Part shown: one piece after another, positions 13,407-15,942 of the stretch | Numbering within the stretch: position 1 is the stretch's first letter | Layout: the number at the start of each line of letters is the position of its first letter | Program-made: the position numbers and the translations under genes | Notes under the pieces: model-generated | What the model saw: the letters and a program-made list of their open reading frames with translations, nothing else | Databases searched by the model: none | Told to the model about the DNA's origin: nothing | Origin: Bacillota bacterium | GTDB lineage: Bacteria; Bacillota; Clostridia; Acetivibrionales; DTU013 | Direction: 5' to 3' | Length of the DNA stretch: 15,942 nucleotides | Assembly (NCBI GenBank): GCA_023415815.1 | Contig: JAEZJL010000136.1 | Location: forward strand, 1 to 15,942

Positions 13407-15942
13407 ATGATTAAACAAGTTTTTAACAGACACTTAACCTTCTTTTTATTTTTTACCGTCATTCTGACAGGCATTGCAGATGCTACTAACCCCGGTCACA
13501 GTTTGATATCGCTCGGCGCACCCCTTTTACTGGCTGCGGCTGCATTCGTGTCCGGCCTGTACAGGGTCAGGGCGGACCGTCCGGGCAGCCTGGCGCTGCT
13601 TGTACTCAACCTTTTATTCCTGATACTCACCTTCAACACAAGGCTTTTCCTGCTGAACCTATTCGTGCTGTCCCTGCTGGTCTGGAGCCTGGCAGCGCCA
13701 TTTATAACAAGATTCAGGGTCGCATTGCCGGCAGCGGTGATCCTCCCTGTTTTTCTAGCATTCCTGATCCCCTACTACAAGCTTCCGTATCCTCTCCTGC
13801 CCCTCCTGTACCTCCCTTTTTTTATGTTCGGCTATATGCTGGAGAGTCTGGAGTTGAAACGGAGCAAACTGACAAAGCTGTATTGCCTGGCGGGCATCCT
13901 CGTTTCTGGAGCCCTTTTATACAATACCCTCCACAGGTCGCTCAGGCTGACGGGACTTTACGGCAAAGTATATATACAGAGCCTTTTCTCAAACAGCGCA
14001 GCCTTCGTCTTCGCCCCGGTTATCGTCATCAGCTTTATGCTGCTGGTATTTTCGCTGTTGATACTGTTTACAGGGGTCATCGACTGCGCGGCGTATAAAA
14101 ACAGGAGCCGCATTAACTGGCAGGCCTTGTTTTTATCGGCGACCATACTGCTGCCCGTCCTTTTCGGCATTACCGCCCTTCAACCGGGCCGCGGCGTCAG
14201 ACTGTGCCTCATACCCCTTCTGGCGCTGTTGTATCTGGCCTCTTACCGGTTTACGGACAGAAGGCTTGGCCTGCCGGGCGTCAAAAGGCCGTCCGCTGCG
14301 GAGGAATCGGCCGCAGCAGCCGAAGAGGTATATGCAGCTGCGGAAGCCCCGGCTGTAAGGAGGCCCATCGATGTCAGCAGGCTTATGTTCCGGTTCCTGT
14401 TCACCATATGCTATGTAATGGGTACGGTAATCTCCATCGAGTTCATTATAAGGAGCATGAATTTTGCGCTCACCCGGGATTATACCTCGACGGCGTCCTT
14501 CGCCTTTAATCTCTTGTTTGTAGGAATACTCTACCTCCTGGCAGTCTCGGTGCTCGGAATGAAGCCGGGCACGCTCCTGGCGGCGTTTGTCCACCTGGTC
14601 CTGCTGTTAGCCAACCATCTCAAGCTGACATTTTTCAGCGAGCCCTTTTTCCCCTGGGACATCGGCCTTATAGGCGATGCGGTGATGATTTCCCGCGACT
14701 ATGTCTCCGTATACATGCTTTTGATTGCCACCGCACTTCTGCTGGCGGGCGTCGTATTAATAATCAAAAATTTCAGGAGAGTTTTGAGATTTTTGAAGCC
14801 GAAGCCTAACCCGGCTTTTGCCGTTATACTTATAATACCCCTGATATACAGCCTGCACCTTATCGGCAGCGGAGGGCTCAAATCGATCAATGTCTTCAAG
14901 GGCTGGTATGACGGGGTAAACGAGTACATTAAAAACGGGACCTACGTGCAAAACGTGCTGTACCTCCAGAACATCAAGAACTATATCTGCCTGAAGCCGG
15001 AGGGCTACGGCCCCGGGACGGTGGAACAGCTTGAGGAAAAGCTGGGCCCTGGAGGCGGGACGGAGGATGTAAAGCCGGACGTAATTGTAATCCTGGGCGA
15101 GACCTTCTGGAATCCGGAAAACATGGACGGAGTCAGCTTCAACAGGGAATTAACCGAAAACCTCAAGCAGTATCAGAGCGGCACCATGATCTCACCCGCC
15201 TTTGGCGGCGGGACAGCCAATGTCGAATTCGAGGTGCTCACAGGCTTTTCTAACTTCTTTTTTAATACAAGCATTATCCCCTATAATGTATACTTCAAGC
15301 ACAGCTTCCCCGGCATAGTCAGCGCGTTCAAGGATAACGGATATACCGCGGTCGCCCTCCATCCGAACGAGGGGGATTTCTATAACCGCAGCAATGTCTA
15401 TAAATACATGGGCTTTGACGAATTCAGGGATATTAAAACCTTTGACCCGAAAAACGAGACGAAGGGCAATTACGTATCCGACGACACACTCATGGACAGG
15501 ATTGGCGACACCCTGAAGGAAAAGGACGCGCCGGCGTTTGTCGTAGGAATAACGATGCAGAACCACGACCCGTATACCTCGAACATAAAAAATTATGGCG
15601 GGAACCGGGAAATACAGGTCGAATCGTCTAAGCTGGACGACGCGGAAAAGGACGCTCTGGCAAATTTCGCCCAGGGAGTCTACGATGAGGATAAGGCCCT
15701 CGGCAAACTCATAGATATCGCTAAGAAAAACGACAGGCCGACGCTCATCTATTTCTACGGGGATCACCTGCCGAGGCTGGGCGTCGGTCTGCCGGACGGA
15801 AATTATGAAATTTACTACAAGCTGGGCTACTGGAACGGCGAGACCGATCCCAGAGCCGATAAAAAATTCTACGAGGTGCCTTATGTGGCCTGGTCAAGCT
15901 ACAAGGAGCTGCCGAAGCTTGACACCCCCATATCGCCTAACC
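13407..15942 (+). CDS. LTA-synthase-family membrane phosphoglycerol transferase (sulfatase fold), 3' end outside the window
   Basis: Partial; 845 residues visible. The C-terminal extracellular domain has the LtaS active-site set: metal Glu565 in ILGETFWNPE, nucleophile Thr603 in SPAFGGGTANVEFEVLTG, His720 in MQNHDPYTS, and Asp786-His787 in YGDHLP. Spacings resemble those of LtaS. Such enzymes move glycerol-phosphate from phosphatidylglycerol onto wall polymers or glycolipids at the outer membrane face. Residues about 330-490 hold roughly five hydrophobic helices, the classic LtaS membrane part. An extra block before it (about 8-285) holds roughly ten helices, joined by an Ala/Glu-rich, probably cytoplasmic linker (293-322). 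ATG 13407 is the only ATG/GTG/TTG after the in-frame stop at 13377 that keeps the basic N-terminus MIKQVFNRHL, but no ribosome site precedes it. Exact polymer product unknown. Unrelated to the catabolic locus and separated by the REP-like element. Confidence 0.9.
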   Translation, partial: MIKQVFNRHLTFFLFFTVILTGIADATNPGHSLISLGAPLLLAAAAFVSGLYRVRADRPGSLALLVLNLLFLILTFNTRLFLLNLFVLSLLVWSLAAPFITRFRVALPAAVILPVFLAFLIPYYKLPYPLLPLLYLPFFMFGYMLESLELKRSKLTKLYCLAGILVSGALLYNTLHRSLRLTGLYGKVYIQSLFSNSAAFVFAPVIVISFMLLVFSLLILFTGVIDCAAYKNRSRINWQALFLSATILLPVLFGITALQPGRGVRLCLIPLLALLYLASYRFTDRRLGLPGVKRPSAAEESAAAAEEVYAAAEAPAVRRPIDVSRLMFRFLFTICYVMGTVISIEFIIRSMNFALTRDYTSTASFAFNLLFVGILYLLAVSVLGMKPGTLLAAFVHLVLLLANHLKLTFFSEPFFPWDIGLIGDAVMISRDYVSVYMLLIATALLLAGVVLIIKNFRRVLRFLKPKPNPAFAVILIIPLIYSLHLIGSGGLKSINVFKGWYDGVNEYIKNGTYVQNVLYLQNIKNYICLKPEGYGPGTVEQLEEKLGPGGGTEDVKPDVIVILGETFWNPENMDGVSFNRELTENLKQYQSGTMISPAFGGGTANVEFEVLTGFSNFFFNTSIIPYNVYFKHSFPGIVSAFKDNGYTAVALHPNEGDFYNRSNVYKYMGFDEFRDIKTFDPKNETKGNYVSDDTLMDRIGDTLKEKDAPAFVVGITMQNHDPYTSNIKNYGGNREIQVESSKLDDAEKDALANFAQGVYDEDKALGKLIDIAKKNDRPTLIYFYGDHLPRLGVGLPDGNYEIYYKLGYWNGETDPRADKKFYEVPYVAWSSYKELPKLDTPISPN

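Noticed and set aside
15192..15767. Minus-strand reading frame (191 codons) inside the LTA-synthase-like gene
   Set aside because: It covers the catalytic region, where the plus frame carries all LtaS motifs.

Overview
The window looks like a piece of a Gram-positive, Clostridia-type Firmicute chromosome. The evidence is strong GGAGG ribosome binding sites, lipobox-bearing substrate-binding proteins, sugar transporters without a local ATPase, and an LTA-synthase-like phosphoglycerol transferase. The genus cannot be named from sequence alone. I see no rRNA, tRNA, CRISPR array, integrase or intact insertion sequence.

About 13 kb is one carbohydrate- or polyol-type catabolic locus built around a LacI-family regulator (3535-4569). 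On the minus strand, reading away from it, are a zinc alcohol dehydrogenase (2299-3309), a lipoprotein solute-binding protein (577-1956) and the N-terminal half of an ABC permease that runs off the left edge (1-472). On the plus strand are a FAD-dependent oxidoreductase (4649-6028), a second solute-binding lipoprotein (6047-7366), two permeases (7464-8363, 8360-9241), two more FAD oxidoreductases of the same family (9300-10601, 10627-11937), and a second zinc alcohol dehydrogenase of the same length as the first (12182-13192).

A near-palindromic box with a CG centre (consensus TTGGAACGTTCCAA) lies just upstream of the regulator, upstream of the first FAD gene, and in degenerate form upstream of the minus-strand binding protein. 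This is the pattern expected of one LacI-type regulator controlling itself and both arms. Both binding-protein genes are followed by a stem-loop before the first permease, a layout that usually makes more binding protein than permease.

My reading is that two CUT1-type importers bring in one or two related hydroxylated compounds. A set of three flavoproteins and two NAD-type dehydrogenases then oxidises them. The substrate is unknown. There is no glycoside hydrolase, kinase or aldolase in view, so the chemistry appears to be mainly redox. This is the best candidate here for an undescribed pathway.

At 13196-13340 the locus ends in a hairpin and a large REP-like inverted repeat. A consensus promoter (13368-13396) then drives a separate gene (13407 to the right edge) for an LTA-synthase-family membrane phosphoglycerol transferase. 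It has an unusually large extra N-terminal membrane block and apparently no ribosome binding site.
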